Shown here one piece after another: positions 49,801 through 63,002 of a stretch of DNA of 64,000 bases (position 1 is the stretch's first letter; every line of letters starts with the position of its first letter). This DNA comes from Apostichopus japonicus. Taxonomy: Eukaryota > Echinodermata > Holothuroidea > Aspidochirotida > Stichopodidae. The notes below the pieces were generated by a model, which was not told where the DNA came from, made no database searches, and saw only the letters and a list, made by a program, of their open reading frames with translations. The stretch covers positions 20,324,501-20,388,500 of the forward strand of contig NC_092580.1 of assembly GCF_037975245.1 (NCBI RefSeq), read 5' to 3'. The position numbers and the translations under genes were made by a program.

Positions 49801-52800
49801 AATGAGTAATATCAAGTTTTATTACCATTGATTCCATTATATGTAGGTCCTTCTTGCTGTAACTATGCACCAATCTGCATGACATTAAAAGGAGGATGTG
49901 GTTCCTGTTTATACTCAGCCTTTCATGAGTACATGTGTGAGATCATGTATTAGGAGGGGGGGGGGGGGAGAGGGGGTGTTATTTTAGTTTATAGTTCCAC
50001 ATCATATCCAATTCCTTGTGTCATACACCTATGTACACATACTGTACTTTCAAAGTATCTGGTTGATGTACAGTGATGGGTAAACTACATGTATACTTCA
50101 AGTTAGGTAAAATTTACTTAAGAGAGGTTTCTTTGGTGCACTGTACAGTAATTAAGTAAACTTTAGTCACATGTCATTGAGCTATATTATTTGCTTCTGT
50201 TCTGTTTCATGTGTGAGCAAATATGTTTAGCTATAGTTATCAACATGCTGCAATTAGTGATCAATTGGTATTAACAGCACACGGATCTATTGTCTCGGTT
50301 GGGGTATCATTGATCTGTAAATAATACTGAATCAATCAACAAGTGTCTTGGAAACTGTCTATTTGCCTAACAATTCAAACATTGCAGGTTGTGTGGTTAT
50401 CTTTGGAATTATAGGTATTATTCAACTAATTACCTGATTGTGAGGTGGCGTGTGTTACATTGTGATACAGTAGTTGGAATACGAACCTCAAATGTGTTGT
50501 CCGTACACATTATACAGTATAGAGAGATCATGTATTCCAGAAAGTACTCAAGTAGGTACTGTATGTGAAAGACAATCAATTACAAATGACATTTAAAGGG
50601 AGTGAAGACTCCCGCACAAAGAAATGTCTGATGCCGGTAATCTGACTAGTTTCAAATGAGGTGTAATAGAAGTGTTAGACACCACCATCGATCCCAGAAA
50701 ATACACACACAGCTTGCTACCGTCGGTAATTAGACACTAGTGTACAGTCAATACATGCAGCTACGGTCAAAAGATGTGCAGGTGCTAAAGTACCAAACTT
50801 ACTTTACATGATGGCAAGTATTAGAAAGGTTTGCAACTTTAGGACTATATATACTGTACAGTATACAGCGGCTGCAATGCTTCTTACCAGCATATTTCAA
50901 TGTTAGTCCATGATCTTCTAGCAGATGAATGTCCCTGTTGACCAGTTCAAGAACAGGGTCAATCAAAATGGCTTCCTTTGCAGTTTGGTCAGCCAGTAGG
51001 TAAGTGTATGTGTAAGACTGATAATCAAACAGCTGTAAGTTAAGAACACCAGACGCTAATTATCAAACACAATCATATAGTTCATATGTACACAGTGGGA
51101 GAGATGTATAGGTTTTGTGAATACTTTGCACAACACTAGCTGAAGGATAGTATAACGCCCCCTTGGGTGGGTCATACTGCAGGCCTACCACTATTTTCAT
51201 TTGATTTCAGAATCTAAAGAAGTGATGGGGGGGGGGGGGGCATACCAATTGAGTATTTTACCTATTTGGGAGTATTTAGTTACAAAACAATACAATCAGA
51301 AACAACTAGTTGTCCGCTCGACAACCTCCATGGCTGAATTTGGCCATCTCGGATAACCATTACAATTTGACACAAGCATACAGTGCTACTGTCTTTGAAT
51401 TCTCAGGTTCAATGACTTTTATTTTACACAAGTATAAACCTGACATAGGACAACAATGAAACAGGACTCTCAAATGCAAACATAGCAACTCATGTGCTTA
51501 GACTTAACAACAAATAAAATTCAGAAATAGTTCCTGCAATACTTGATGATCTGCAGACATCTCTGGGATATTTGTAATCCAAGGTCAATATTCATGAAAT
51601 CCGGGGGCTGTTCCCTGTAATCGAGGACGTCCTGTTACCCTACTGACTTATAGTATTACATACGTACAGTAGTTAACAGGATCCTCCTCCTTGTATAATG
51701 CATTTCATAATTTGTTTTGGCTACAGTACTAAAACATATCAACAAGTAACTTATATACTGTAAATATTTTTGAACAAATCAATGGTTTAAATGTAACCAA
51801 TTCTAGCACCATATTAAGAACATCAAGTTACTGTAGTTGCCAGAATATGTCTATGACAAAGTCCACCCAAAAGCAAATTCATAGTTAATAGCAGAATATT
51901 TTGGCAGTGCACTGGACAACAAATTTTGTCTTCTCGAGTCCAGAACACGTTCCCTGAAGCTATGCTTATACTGCAAGGTGCCACTGCATGTAAATGATGT
52001 TAGGCCTATTAACTTTAAAACGGCATTTACAGAGCAGTGCAGACCCGTCAACTCTCCCGGTTTTACCAGGAGACTCCCGGTTTTTACCCGAATCTCCCGG
52101 CCTCCCGGTTTCATATTCTATTCTCCTGGTTTTTTAATGTTTCATCACTTGCGACATTTCTGAAAATAGCCAACAATAATGGTCCTATGCTTAGTAATTC
52201 CCCACAGTAACGCTGAACAGGAAAGGCTATTCAGTGTAGTTCGCAAGAACAAGACAGACAGTTGGTCAAGTCTCAAGCTTGATGGGACTCTATCTAGCAT
52301 ACTAGGCATGAAGTCACAGTACCCAGAGTCCACTGTTCCCTGTTTCAAATGGAAGCCTACTAAAGAAACCCTGTAGAAAGCGAAGCGTGCTGCTGTAAAC
52401 TACAACAAGAAACACTGATTGGATGATTCTCTCACTGTATTGCATAAGTAGACTATACTTATTTAGGATTATTTTATATCATTTCAGTTGAAAATTACCA
52501 ACCTCCCTATTTTCCCCTTATTCTCCCTATTTTTTGGCCCTGAAAAATGTTATTCTCCCTATTTTGGGGTCAAACAGGTTGACAGGTCTGGCAGTGGTAA
52601 AAATCAAATTGTATCATCTGTAGCAGGTTTATAAAGTCCAACTTACCTGGCGAAAGAGGAGATTTTCTGGCAGTGGTGGTGGCATAGTGGATGCTGGTCG
52701 AGTGAATGTTCCTGGAAATTTGTTCACAATAGGACTACTCTCACATTTCCTGTTGAGTAGTGAAGTTGCATGTTCACATTGTAGGCCACTTATCTTACAA

Positions 52801-52925
52801 TAGTTTCTTTTCCCAACCAACAACTGAGTGGAAGTAATTGATCCAGATCTTGGGATAATTGCAGCATTCTTAATTGATGGCAATATTAGCCTACCAGTTA
52901 CAGCTAATCTCACAAATTGATGCAT
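43825..52925 (-). CDS. ETHE1: ETHE1 persulfide dioxygenase, 324 aa, seven exons
   Basis: Coding exons on the minus strand are 52647-52925, 50888-51032, 47659-47807, 46269-46407, 45271-45360, 44423-44539 and 43825-43880; all borders are GT/AG and phases close in frame. The enzyme is a mitochondrial metallo-beta-lactamase-fold non-haem iron dioxygenase that oxidises glutathione persulfide to sulfite. THCHADH supplies iron ligand H145, PGHTNGC supplies H201 and FTGDALL supplies D223, equivalent to human H79, H135 and D154. RGCGRTDF includes R232, equivalent to human R163. The C-terminus LPANLVCG matches the human PANMRCG segment. The start is the first ATG in the exon, opening [16 protein letters not shown], a basic, acid-poor presequence. 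About 90 residues precede the conserved domain, longer than in human. For exon 4 I chose the acceptor that adds AIQ because it restores the family alignment. Confidence 0.94.
46890..47490. repeat. Diverged tandem repeat, about 140-160 bp (ETHE1 intron 3)
   Basis: The phrase aatattcaacagcagat recurs near 47032, 47170, 47331 and 47469 with related text between (acatttaacatctg, atattcccacc). Copies are strongly diverged, so the array is old. Confidence 0.6.
48809..49039. repeat. Recent 116-bp tandem duplication (ETHE1 intron 2)
   Basis: The segment starting tatgttttatggattgtta at 48809 is repeated from 48925 with about one mismatch in 115 bases, ending with ttttttatacctt. Two copies only. Near-identity points to a recent event or an assembly duplication. 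Confidence 0.92.
50592..50770. repeat. Dispersed 180-bp repeat, copy 2 (ETHE1 intron 2)
   Basis: Second copy of the element at 41028-41208, same orientation, with a few substitutions. It starts tttaaaggg and fades after gctacggtcaa. Confidence 0.78.
52040..52590 (+). mobile_element. Deleted hAT transposon with transposase C-terminal remnant (ETHE1 intron 1)
   Basis: The left end CAGACCCGTCAACTC and right end GGTTGACAGGTCTG are inverted copies of a CAGACCTGTCAACC terminus; GCAGTG flanks both sides. Between them, 52179-52376 reads [20 protein letters not shown] and continues to [12 protein letters not shown], the hAT C-terminal dimerisation region. The rest of the transposase is missing, so this is an internally deleted, non-autonomous copy. 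Confidence 0.82.
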
Positions 52926-54838
52926 AATGTTTTCACAGATGCTCCTTGATTCACAATACTGTAGCACTAAAGTTTGACGAGAAGTTCTGGTTCCTTCAAG
53001 TTCAAGTGAGACTTAGTACTTCTGACTGTCACTAACCTGGTTACAGATTTAAAATTGGAAGGAAGTAGTCTCAGTCATGGAACATGAGTAGGTCTAATGA
53101 CTATTCATATAGTCATTATTGACCTGGTACTATATTCATTAGACCTACTGCAACGCAAGAAGAGTACATGATATTAGTTGCGCGAAAAAAAGTGAGAAGT
53201 AGACACAATCGACAGAGATCTGCAATCAGTGATCCATCTCTGCTGACGTAAAAGCAATATCTAGGCTAGCCTCGAAACGACTTTCAAACAGAAATGAAGC
53301 CCATACACCACCTGTTGATATTTGTAGTCTGAGTTAGGCCTAGTGATATAATTACGACTCATATTTCGATGTACATTGGGTGGTCTGTGTTTGTTTCGTG
53401 GGTTAGGGATAGAATAAGGGCCTAGTGTTATGTTACTATTGTTAACCCAAAGTCACACGACCAAGTAACCACACGTACCGGCAGGGGACGAATGGCCCTT
53501 GTAGCCAACAGGTGAAGAATAAGACTTGATCCTGTCGGCAATGTTTGGTCAATATACAATTTAAATTCAGGCAACCTGAATCGACAGGCAGAAAATACAT
53601 TAAGTTCGTTTTAAATAGATGAAATTTTTAAAATGTGATCTCATATACGCCAAAGTGGTCGCTGTGGAACGCGACGGTGTTGTATAGCAACGTACACATT
53701 TGTAGGAATGAAAGAAAATCGCGCAGGCCTATGTGTGTCGAAAGCCACCTGAAAGTTTCTTCTATCATAGTTCCGCTAGATTTTCGAAATCAAGTTGATT
53801 TATGTTGAAATTCAGAAATTTATGTATCAAATTTCACTTAATACCTTCAAAGTATCTCGAAAGTTTGGTACAACCTGGAGGGTGTTTACAGATGCAAATT
53901 ACACATGCAAACTTGTGCAACGTTTGAAACAATGTTGAATAATTTTCGACTGGTTACTACACTTCTTACCTATTTATGAACTGTTGAATAGGATTTATTT
54001 TTTAATGATCTGTCTGCCAGTGGGGAGGATTCTGGGGTGCCGGGAGAGGGTGGAAGGCTCCAAGAAGTATTATGATACGGTTGCGCTCCTGTTCATTTGC
54101 CTCTACGTGCATTTTGACCTCTACTTAGAAACAAACAGGGTCTGTATCGCCAGTTCGAAAACTTACAATCTCTCCCCTTATCTTTTGTTTTCCTTCAAGG
54201 TAATTTCAACTTCTTTTTAAAAAAAGAAACATTTGTTGACATTTTCTAGTGTGGACTGAAATAAATGATTGCGTAGTCGGCCAAGTCGAGAAAAGTGTCT
54301 AAACACAAATGTAATTCCACCACTTTATAGAAGAATTCTGTGCTCAGGACCGTAGTGTACATATATGCTGTATAAATTTGGTAGCATAGAATATTCTATA
54401 TTTGTAAACAAGCCTATAAATATATAAGTACGAAACCGGCTGTAACCTTTGCACTCACGATCTAATTTAGTTATAGAGCACATGTCACGTCTATAAGTAT
54501 AAACCTACAGCCATAAACTACATTAAATATGATATGTTATGATATGACATAAGAATATCTATTTGTATAGCTTACCTTTCATTTAATTTGGTTCTAGTAG
54601 CCTACGTGCAAGGTGTAACGTAGGACAGCTTGTAAAAGGACACTACATACGTGGAATTGAGTGTTTACGTATACTGTATCTGTACCCATTGAATACGCTT
54701 CAAAGCACTTCAGGGCAGGTGGGTGCCATATATGCAAACAATACACAATAAAAGATCGATACAGGACATTGAACACAATGTATAGAACTACGTAATCGGC
54801 CACAAATAAGTTACCTGCGCCAGAATATATCGAAAAAA
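52926..54838. other. ETHE1 upstream region, no other gene recognised
   Basis: The ETHE1 promoter should lie just right of 52925 but no core element could be named. The rest is AT-rich, with no supported coding region. Confidence 0.4.
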
Positions 54839-55785
<947 letters not shown>

Positions 55786-55857
55786 AGGTCTTACCGAGAT
55801 TTGAACTCGGATCGCTGGATTCAAAGTCCAGAGTGCTAACCATTACACCATAAGACC
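55786..55857 (-). tRNA. tRNA-Gln (anticodon TTG)
   Basis: The 72-nt minus-strand cloverleaf has acceptor arms GGTCTTA and TAAGACC. The D arm contains the A box TGGTGTAATGGTTAG, and the anticodon stem-loop is CTGGA-CTTTGAA-TCCAG with anticodon TTG. The T arm contains the B box GAGTTCAAATCTC, and the discriminator is T. CCA is not encoded, as expected for a eukaryotic nuclear gene, and there is no intron. A T-run directly follows on the minus strand (plus-strand A-run 55777-55786), a good Pol III terminator. The body closely matches vertebrate tRNA-Gln, with compensated changes in the acceptor stem, so the gene looks functional. Confidence 0.96.
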
Positions 55858-57274
55858 CATGTATGCTTAAGCTAATTATTGTTATCTTGGTGTGTACCTT
55901 TGGCGCATCGTACAGCCACTACACAATAGGATGGAACGCGAACTAATTTGACCTTTTGATTCCGTAAATGTTAACGTGTAATAAGTTTCATACTTCCTAT
56001 GGAACAGCTGCTGGCTCTGATCTAGATGACAGGTGTCTTGACAGATCGTAATACTGTAATATATATTGTATATAATATATAATAATATTGTAAGATCTAA
56101 GATGGGTTTGTTTGATTTTCGATGTCTGTCCTTTGAATCTAGGGTATAGAACTGGAAGTGAGTCAGCCTACCCTATAGCTTGCATGTTAGTATACATCTG
56201 GGCAAAAGGAAATCGCCGTTAAACGATTGTTTTTAAAAATATCTAGATATGTATTGATGTGATGACATGGTAAAAAAATACAAATAAAAACAGGAATACA
56301 AGAAGAACAACAACAACTGAACAACTCATCATCAATATCTAGAACAACAACAACAATGAGTGCAGATAGATTTTGTTATATTTCTTCTGGTTTTCAAACT
56401 GCTCATCTTAAAAAAAAATATTGAATTTATGGAAGACTCCTCCAAGGTAAACAAAAATAATGAATTAGGTTAAATATAGCTGAGTTATAAACTTAATTGT
56501 TCACGACATACTTTATGAAGTTTTATAAATCAGCCAAACTTACTCTTTTAACTTGTAATTTCATGCACAATAAAGCAAACCACAACATATTTCAACAACC
56601 AAAATTTACCCTTGAACATGCAAAATGTTAAGCATTGCAAACATGCAGGCATGAATAGAAGGGGAGGGGGGGGGGGTCAGAGGATGTGGGTATGAAGAGT
56701 GCCGGAGCCTGGGGAAATGCAGCATAAACGAAAGTGTAAATGTACATATATCTATAAATAGCGACCCAATTTCCTACGCACAAACACTGCATATTCTAAA
56801 AAATACATGGAAGCTGATCAATATTTATTACAACAAGGTTTGGTCAATAAATTGATTATAAAAGCAATATCGACCAACATTTCTAAACTGTTTCATCAGC
56901 ATTGACGTTTTTTGTTGTATATTTTTTTTATTGGTTATTATTAATTAGGATCTAAAATAAGGGGTTCCCTTTGCCCTGGGAAGTAAGCAAAATCAATGCG
57001 TATTTGTTACAGAAATTACAGAATAAGACGTCGACTCATTAATGAGTGCAAATTATTTTCGCTGAAAAGTGTAGGCTAATGCACTATCAAGCCACTGGTT
57101 TGATTATCCGGTGTATATGTTTGGTATAGTTCAACGCTGATAAACACGACACGATATTGGTAAACAAAAATTACAAAAAGAGGAGGGAGGGGTGGGTAGT
57201 CCTTTTTATCTTTCCATGTTTTCTATTAACATACATTATTATATGGGTCAATGTAAAAGTGTTGAATTATAGTA
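55858..57274. other. Intergenic, no gene recognised
   Basis: AT-rich with a short TATA-rich block near 56060-56090, a caacaacaa run near 56310-56355 and a G-run near 56665. Nothing coding is supported. Confidence 0.4.
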
Positions 57275-57282
57275 TATATATT

Positions 57283-58336
57283 CATGGGCGGCGATCATGG
57301 GGGGGGGGGACGGGGGGGACATGTCCCCCCAATATTTTAGGTGGGGATATAGTATTTAATATCCCCCCAATATTTGGTGGCATAGTCTTTTTGTGTGGCT
57401 ATAAATAGAAAATAATGCGTGAGATTATTTATCCAAATCATATTTAGCGGTGGCTAAAACTTCATCCAGCACATGCTGCATGAGGTAAATGACTCTTCGT
57501 GGTCGTTTCTGTGACCTGTGACCGTATAGCATGTTGTCACTCATAATTATTATCATAATGTCTGTACATCTCTTGTGTATGAGTGTAAGTACGTACAATC
57601 ATATGTGATCCACATCGATATGGGTTCACTGTGTTTCCCTTTGGCCTGTTTCCTACAAGATTTCTAACCGCAGGCGCGTAGCCAGGGGGGGGGGCGAAGG
57701 GGAAGACCGCCCCCTCCCCTCGAGCATATTTTAAATTTTTTTTATGATATCGAAGTTTTATAGTAGCCTTTTTAAGAGGTTTTAATATTTGTACACCTAT
57801 AAATTAACTAAATTATACTTCCCTCTACTCGTGCAATTTTGACCGGTCTGTTAGGGGTTGAAGGAGGTTTTTCTATATTGGTGCAACATTATGGGTATGT
57901 TTTGAAGTGAATTTATTATTCAGATTCTGAACAAATAATTGGCTCAAAACCTTGAAAAGTGGGGCTGACGGGTATTGTGGGCCGTTACGTAGTATAACCT
58001 ACGAATGCAATGATCCACAGGAGATGCGATGAGGTCGAACATGATATGTGACTGGTGACACTCTTGAAAAAGGTTGGATGAAAAAAACTTTTGGGAGAAA
58101 CTTGGTTCTCATGCAAAAGGGTACATCTGTTTGGTTATTTTCAAGCACGAGAAGTGCCATTTCCGGTGATCTGGGGGGCTATCAAAACCCGAAATTTTCT
58201 TGTACCCTGCGCGTCAACCAATGGTGGCGCTCCGCTTTGATAGTAATTCGCGCCCCGGGTTAGAAAATCCTGGATACGCGCGCCTGTACTCAAGCAAATG
58301 TCCCCCCTATATATTTGAAACAAATCGCCGCCCCTG
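57283..58336. mobile_element. hAT-type DNA transposon (outer), with nested insertion
   Basis: The ends CATGGGCGGCGAT and ATCGCCGCCCCTG are inverted copies, each next to G-rich/C-rich GGGGGGGACATGT or ACATTTGC-like blocks. A perfect 8-bp duplication TATATATT flanks them (57275-57282 and 58337-58344), the hallmark of hAT insertion. The 1054-bp element has no recognisable transposase and is interrupted by a second element at 57672-58290. Confidence 0.85.
57672..58290 (+). mobile_element. Nested non-autonomous DNA transposon copy B
   Basis: The left end CAGGCGCGTAGCCAGG and right end CCTGGATACGCGCGCCTG are inverted. The interior closely matches 27731-28345. No target-site duplication is evident at its borders. 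It lies wholly inside the element at 57283-58336, so it is the later arrival. Confidence 0.78.
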
Positions 58337-58344
58337 TATATATT

Positions 58345-61300
58345 TGCAATGAGGATAGAAGAGTATGCGTAAGTCAACAGAGAGTGAAGACAATCCAAGC
58401 CGCAATATAACGATAGTACAGCTATTGAGGTAGTTTAATAATCATCATGGTGTAAGTATACAGTTCTTGGAAAGTCAAATTTGAATCGGTAAAAACAGCT
58501 CACGGGAGAGAGAGAGGGGGGGGGGGTTCCGATGGAGGGAAAGAGTGAGACCAACGGTTGTCCGGCTGTTCATCGATTCTTACTACAAGGAGAGGGGCTC
58601 GCGAAGCAGAGGCGTCGAGACCCAGGTTAAACCCGGCTCACATTTATGGAACTGCGGACCCAAGTTTGTCGGTACATTATGAAGATGAAAATAGCTATGT
58701 TTTTTATCTAAATTTTCACGGAGTTGCACCCAGGCCCCAGGGCTGTATAGCTGTTCCTCTGACCCCCGTCTCTCCTTCTCTCTCTCACCCCCCTCCTCCC
58801 CTCTCTATATATCTCTCTCTCGGAGCAAATATAAAATATTTCCAACCTATATTGAATAATAGATTATGCTTGATGGAATTTTCATTCTGATTACTTCACC
58901 TTCGATATAGCAGTGCTTCTGCACTTAGCAGGACTACCCTCATTAAAGATGACAATAATAAAAAAAAAATATTAAAAAAAATTGTAGTGAATTACAGATA
59001 TTACCAGATTTTAGTTTACGCAAGAAATGGAAGAAGTATATATTACCATAATGTACAACGATATGAAGAAACTACATACACAGACAAATATACACTCAAA
59101 GGTTATATCGTTGGAATATAAAAAAAAGGTCTTCCGTTTTATTATTCACAAGAAATATCAGGCAACCTATACATCAGAGTACATCATTTATGATATGCAA
59201 AGTATTATTAACAATTTGTACTAACTTTGTCACATAATTGGGTCACTTTAACAAGGTCGTCGTGCTTAAAACAGAACCTTGGCAGGCCATTCGATCCCTT
59301 GAAGTTAACCTTGCATGCACAACATATATTATGAATAAGAAAATTTATAATTTATGCAAACGTTATGCTAATACCGTATATGTCCTTCAATATATTGTAC
59401 TATACTATATCACTGCGATGTGTTTGGTCCAGGCTTTAAAAAAAAGCTTCTTCTTTCTTGGCATTTATTTCTTTATTTTTTTTTTTAATGAATGGATACT
59501 GAATTTTTTTATAAAATTACAGTTCATTATCATGACTTGGTTAAGTTTTATTTAAAGTAGAGAAATATTCGATTCGCTTTTTTTTTCTTTTCTTTTTCTT
59601 TTTTGGGAGGGGCATGTGCATGGGTTTACCAATAATTACAGATAGCTCAATTTTTATACATTCAATAATTACTTTGTAAAAAACATGTTAACCTCAGCAA
59701 TGAGCTAACAATAACTGAGCTAACTCCCCCCCCCCCCCCCTGTTAGGCAAGTTTTATCATTTTAGACCAGGTATGCGCAGGTAAATGTCTTAATTTATTG
59801 ATATGTCGTAGGTCAACAAAAAGAAACACAACACTGTCTATTGAAATATCAAAATTAAATATATCACCCTGTAAAGTTACCTATTAATTCTTTGATTACA
59901 AAACTGCGGGCTACGTATATTTTAGCACCAACATAAAAGTGTGATTATTGGCAGCGGCGTAACCGTAATTTGTGAGATGGGGTGGAGGGGGGGGGCAATG
60001 ATTAGACGGATACGTTACTTATAAAGCAGTTAGTAACAAACTTGAAAAAGACAGTAAAGACATACAATGGCTTTCGAACCCGTTAGCTATAGCACAGCGT
60101 GCAACCATTCTCCGTGGCTATGTATTATTTTTTATTTTTGACATGGGCGCCTTTCACATGAGGATAGTTTAATAACTCAGTGTTAGCCAAGCATGTGCCT
60201 TTTCAACATTGTAATCAGACAAGCTTGACGTCCACCGGTAACCTAGAAAGAAAAACAGAGACAAAATGGAGACAGGTTGAGAGTTAATTATATCCAAAGC
60301 GTATTCGTTGTAAAATATAGTACATGCATTTCCTTAATATAACCGCGCACTTTTGCGCAATGAGATTCGCATCACACATCTTCTTCACTACATTGAGATT
60401 GTCACCTTTGAACGCAATGGACTGTGTTCCATTTCTTTGTCTTCTATAGATATAGGCTCCGGGCCGGGGGGGGGGGGGGTCTATCCGCTATCATTCCCCT
60501 CTCGCGTTTATCGACTGATTCTTCACCATTTAGGAAACAATGTCGGTAAAAAAACATGGGCTAAAGTTTGCCACGTGCACGCGATCGATGGAGATCTTGT
60601 TATTAATAGGTACTCGTTCGATGTGGTCAGAAATGTGACTATACGGGGCCGTCGTTTGAACACACATACACAAAGAACTGCTGTCGTAGCATTCGGATCG
60701 ATATGCCAACTCAATTTTAATTAATTCACATCATTTTGTTATGAAATCTGACGCTATATATACTTTTCAAGCTCTTCTAACACTTTCTATACTCCCCCAG
60801 TACATGTATGCTTGATATATTTTTTAGGTTTCTTTTACAAGTTCGCTTATTGATCTTCTGATTAAAACTTTGTAAAGAGGGTATTTGAAATCGATTGGGC
60901 TCGTTTTCTTTTCTTTTTCCTTTTTTTTTCTTACAAAAATGTGGGTTAATAGGCACACATCCAATGTGCTCCCATAGCAACGAGAGGGTCATTTTGTATA
61001 CCAGTAAACGTCATAGAGTGTGTGTTGCTGGTACCGGCACTGCATACTTATTACAGTAATGTATATAACCAGCGTGCGCCCCAAAAAGGTTAAGAAGCTT
61101 CGAAAGATAGATCTGCTGAGGTACAAAAACATGCATGGTATGTCAGTATAGTTGTGATGGCCTTCTATATGCTTGTAGTTTGAAGGTCAAATATTAACAG
61201 TGTCATAATTAGTGGGATTGGCCATCCACCATTATCATAGATTTGCGTTACATTTCTTCTTCCTACACTACCCTTCTCCACCAATTCCCCCTTCCACCCC

Positions 61301-61981
61301 CCTCCCTCCAAGCTCCGAATACAAAATGAGTGATAAAATAAAAAAGAGGCAATTTTTCTCGGCAGGGAGCTTAAGTAAAAAGGTCAGTTGTAAACTGGGA
61401 AAAAATATATTCCGGTTAAAACATCACTTAATCGAAATTGCATGGCTTTAAATTAAACGCATTTGGTTTGTCATCCATAACCTAGTTTTTAGATTAGGCG
61501 GTCCTTTTGTTTTATTGTTTTTATCTTGTTTTTGGTTCCCTCTTCCTTAAAACATTACACATGACACAAGACCTTAACGATCGCGAAATTATCGATTAAG
61601 TTTTTTGTTTTTTATTCTTGTATACTCCTTTTGATCTGATTAGCCGGTTTTTGATTGATCTTGTTATTTTCATGTCTTTTCGGTTGTCAGTTTAAGGTTA
61701 ATTCTTAATATATCAGGTTAAGCTTGAGGATTTTTATTTCAACATTCTAGTACTCTCATGTCTTTGGTAATGAAGAAAATCAAATGGTTGAATTTCGTCC
61801 GTTAGAATCCATTAATATCGATTATATAAGTTCTGAGGACATCGGAGATTTTAGATGATAAAGTACGTCCCGTGTCTTATTTATTATTTCTGTTTGACTC
61901 AATCGTCGTTGTGAATGTATAGTGGTGACCTTGTATAGGCTATACTACAATCTCAAAAGTAATATAAACGCATGTCTGAAA
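58345..61981. other. Intergenic, no gene recognised
   Basis: Contains several mononucleotide tracts (G near 58515 and 60463, C near 59727, A near 58960) and a CT-rich block at 58760-58820. Open frames such as 60353-60724 run through G-tracts and lack any domain. Near 59955, gcggcgtaaccgtaat next to a G-run may be a single transposon end. Confidence 0.4.
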
Positions 61982-63002
61982 TTACGATTGAACCCGCAAT
62001 AAAACCAATGGATTTATGACAGAATTCATACCGATTGGAAATAATATCACAACCATCGTACCGTGTGTGACCCTTCCAGCATTAATAACAGATGTAAAGA
62101 ACAAAGGAGATAAAAACAATAGGTTGATTAAGAATATAATGAAATTAACTTTTGTTAATTTAATTTCATACGTTGAAAGCATCTTTCTAAGTTGTCGCCT
62201 TTGCCTTCCGGAATTCACAGTTTGGCTGAAATCCGGGGCAGTGTTCGTTGATATACGGTTGTGACTGAAGAACTATCATTTGTAACTCTTAGACGACTCT
62301 TATAAACTGTGCAAAATGTGAGAATATAAAACAGAGGTATGATTACGAAACCACTTAAAAACGAATACAATAATGTAAACGCCCAATAAATGATACCAGC
62401 GACATTGTTTTGTTCAAGGAAACAATAGTCTCTCAAAGAAACGTATCGTTCCGTAGGACGTAAATGAAATAAAAATATTTAAAATTATATTGATGATCCA
62501 CAATGTGCTTAATCCGACGACCATGGTTCGTTTGTTAAACAGCTTAATGTACGTGATCGGATTTTTATTGATCAGTGTGTATCGATTAGCTGCATGAGAT
62601 GAATATTAAACGTTGGATCGATACAAGGCTAAAGGTCAAAGCTGTGAGATAAAATAGACGGCACAGGAGTTGATTGGTGATGATAATTTCCAAGGAGATT
62701 AAAGATATCGCTAAAATAGGCAATAATAGAAAGCACGTACACAAATCGGCGATCGCTAAGCTCGCTAGAAAGGCGTTAGCTGTAGTTCGTAGTTTACGTT
62801 ACCAAGGTATAGCGAGACTGACGAGTATATATTACCGATCAATCCAAAGATGAAACCAAAGAAACATAATAAGACGAAGAAGTAGTTAACGACTCTATAG
62901 GTTAACGGCACAGGAAAGGTACTTTTGGTAGGCGGGATCGACTGCAGTTGTAGAAGGCCCATCGAAAACCTGCAGCGAGGTATTGTTCTCCGTGGTGTCC
63001 AT
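61982..63002 (-). pseudogene. Broken class A (rhodopsin-like) GPCR gene
   Basis: Read from ATG at 63002 on the minus strand, it starts MDTTENNTS with a possible N-glycosylation site. After a frame change comes TM1 (FFVLLCFFGFIFGLIGN, about 62830-62885), and after another TM2 with LASLAIADL (about 62740-62766) followed by TM3. A third shift leads to NRY, the class A DRY-type motif (about 62585-62593), and TM4. A fourth leads to TM5 (IIYWAFTLLYSFLSGFVII). A fifth near 62215 leads to TM6 and TM7 with NSVINPLVL, equivalent to NPxxY, and a stop soon after. The gene is intronless. Five or more frame breaks in 1 kb make a functional receptor unlikely; ligand class is not identifiable. Confidence 0.87.

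Noticed and set aside
52923-52967. Upstream extension of ETHE1 to 52967
   Set aside because: The codon at 52965-52967 is GTG; the first ATG is at 52925 and opens a better mitochondrial presequence.
60353-60724. 123-codon open frame on the plus strand
   Set aside because: It crosses a poly(G) tract and has no recognisable domain, splice partner or codon pattern.
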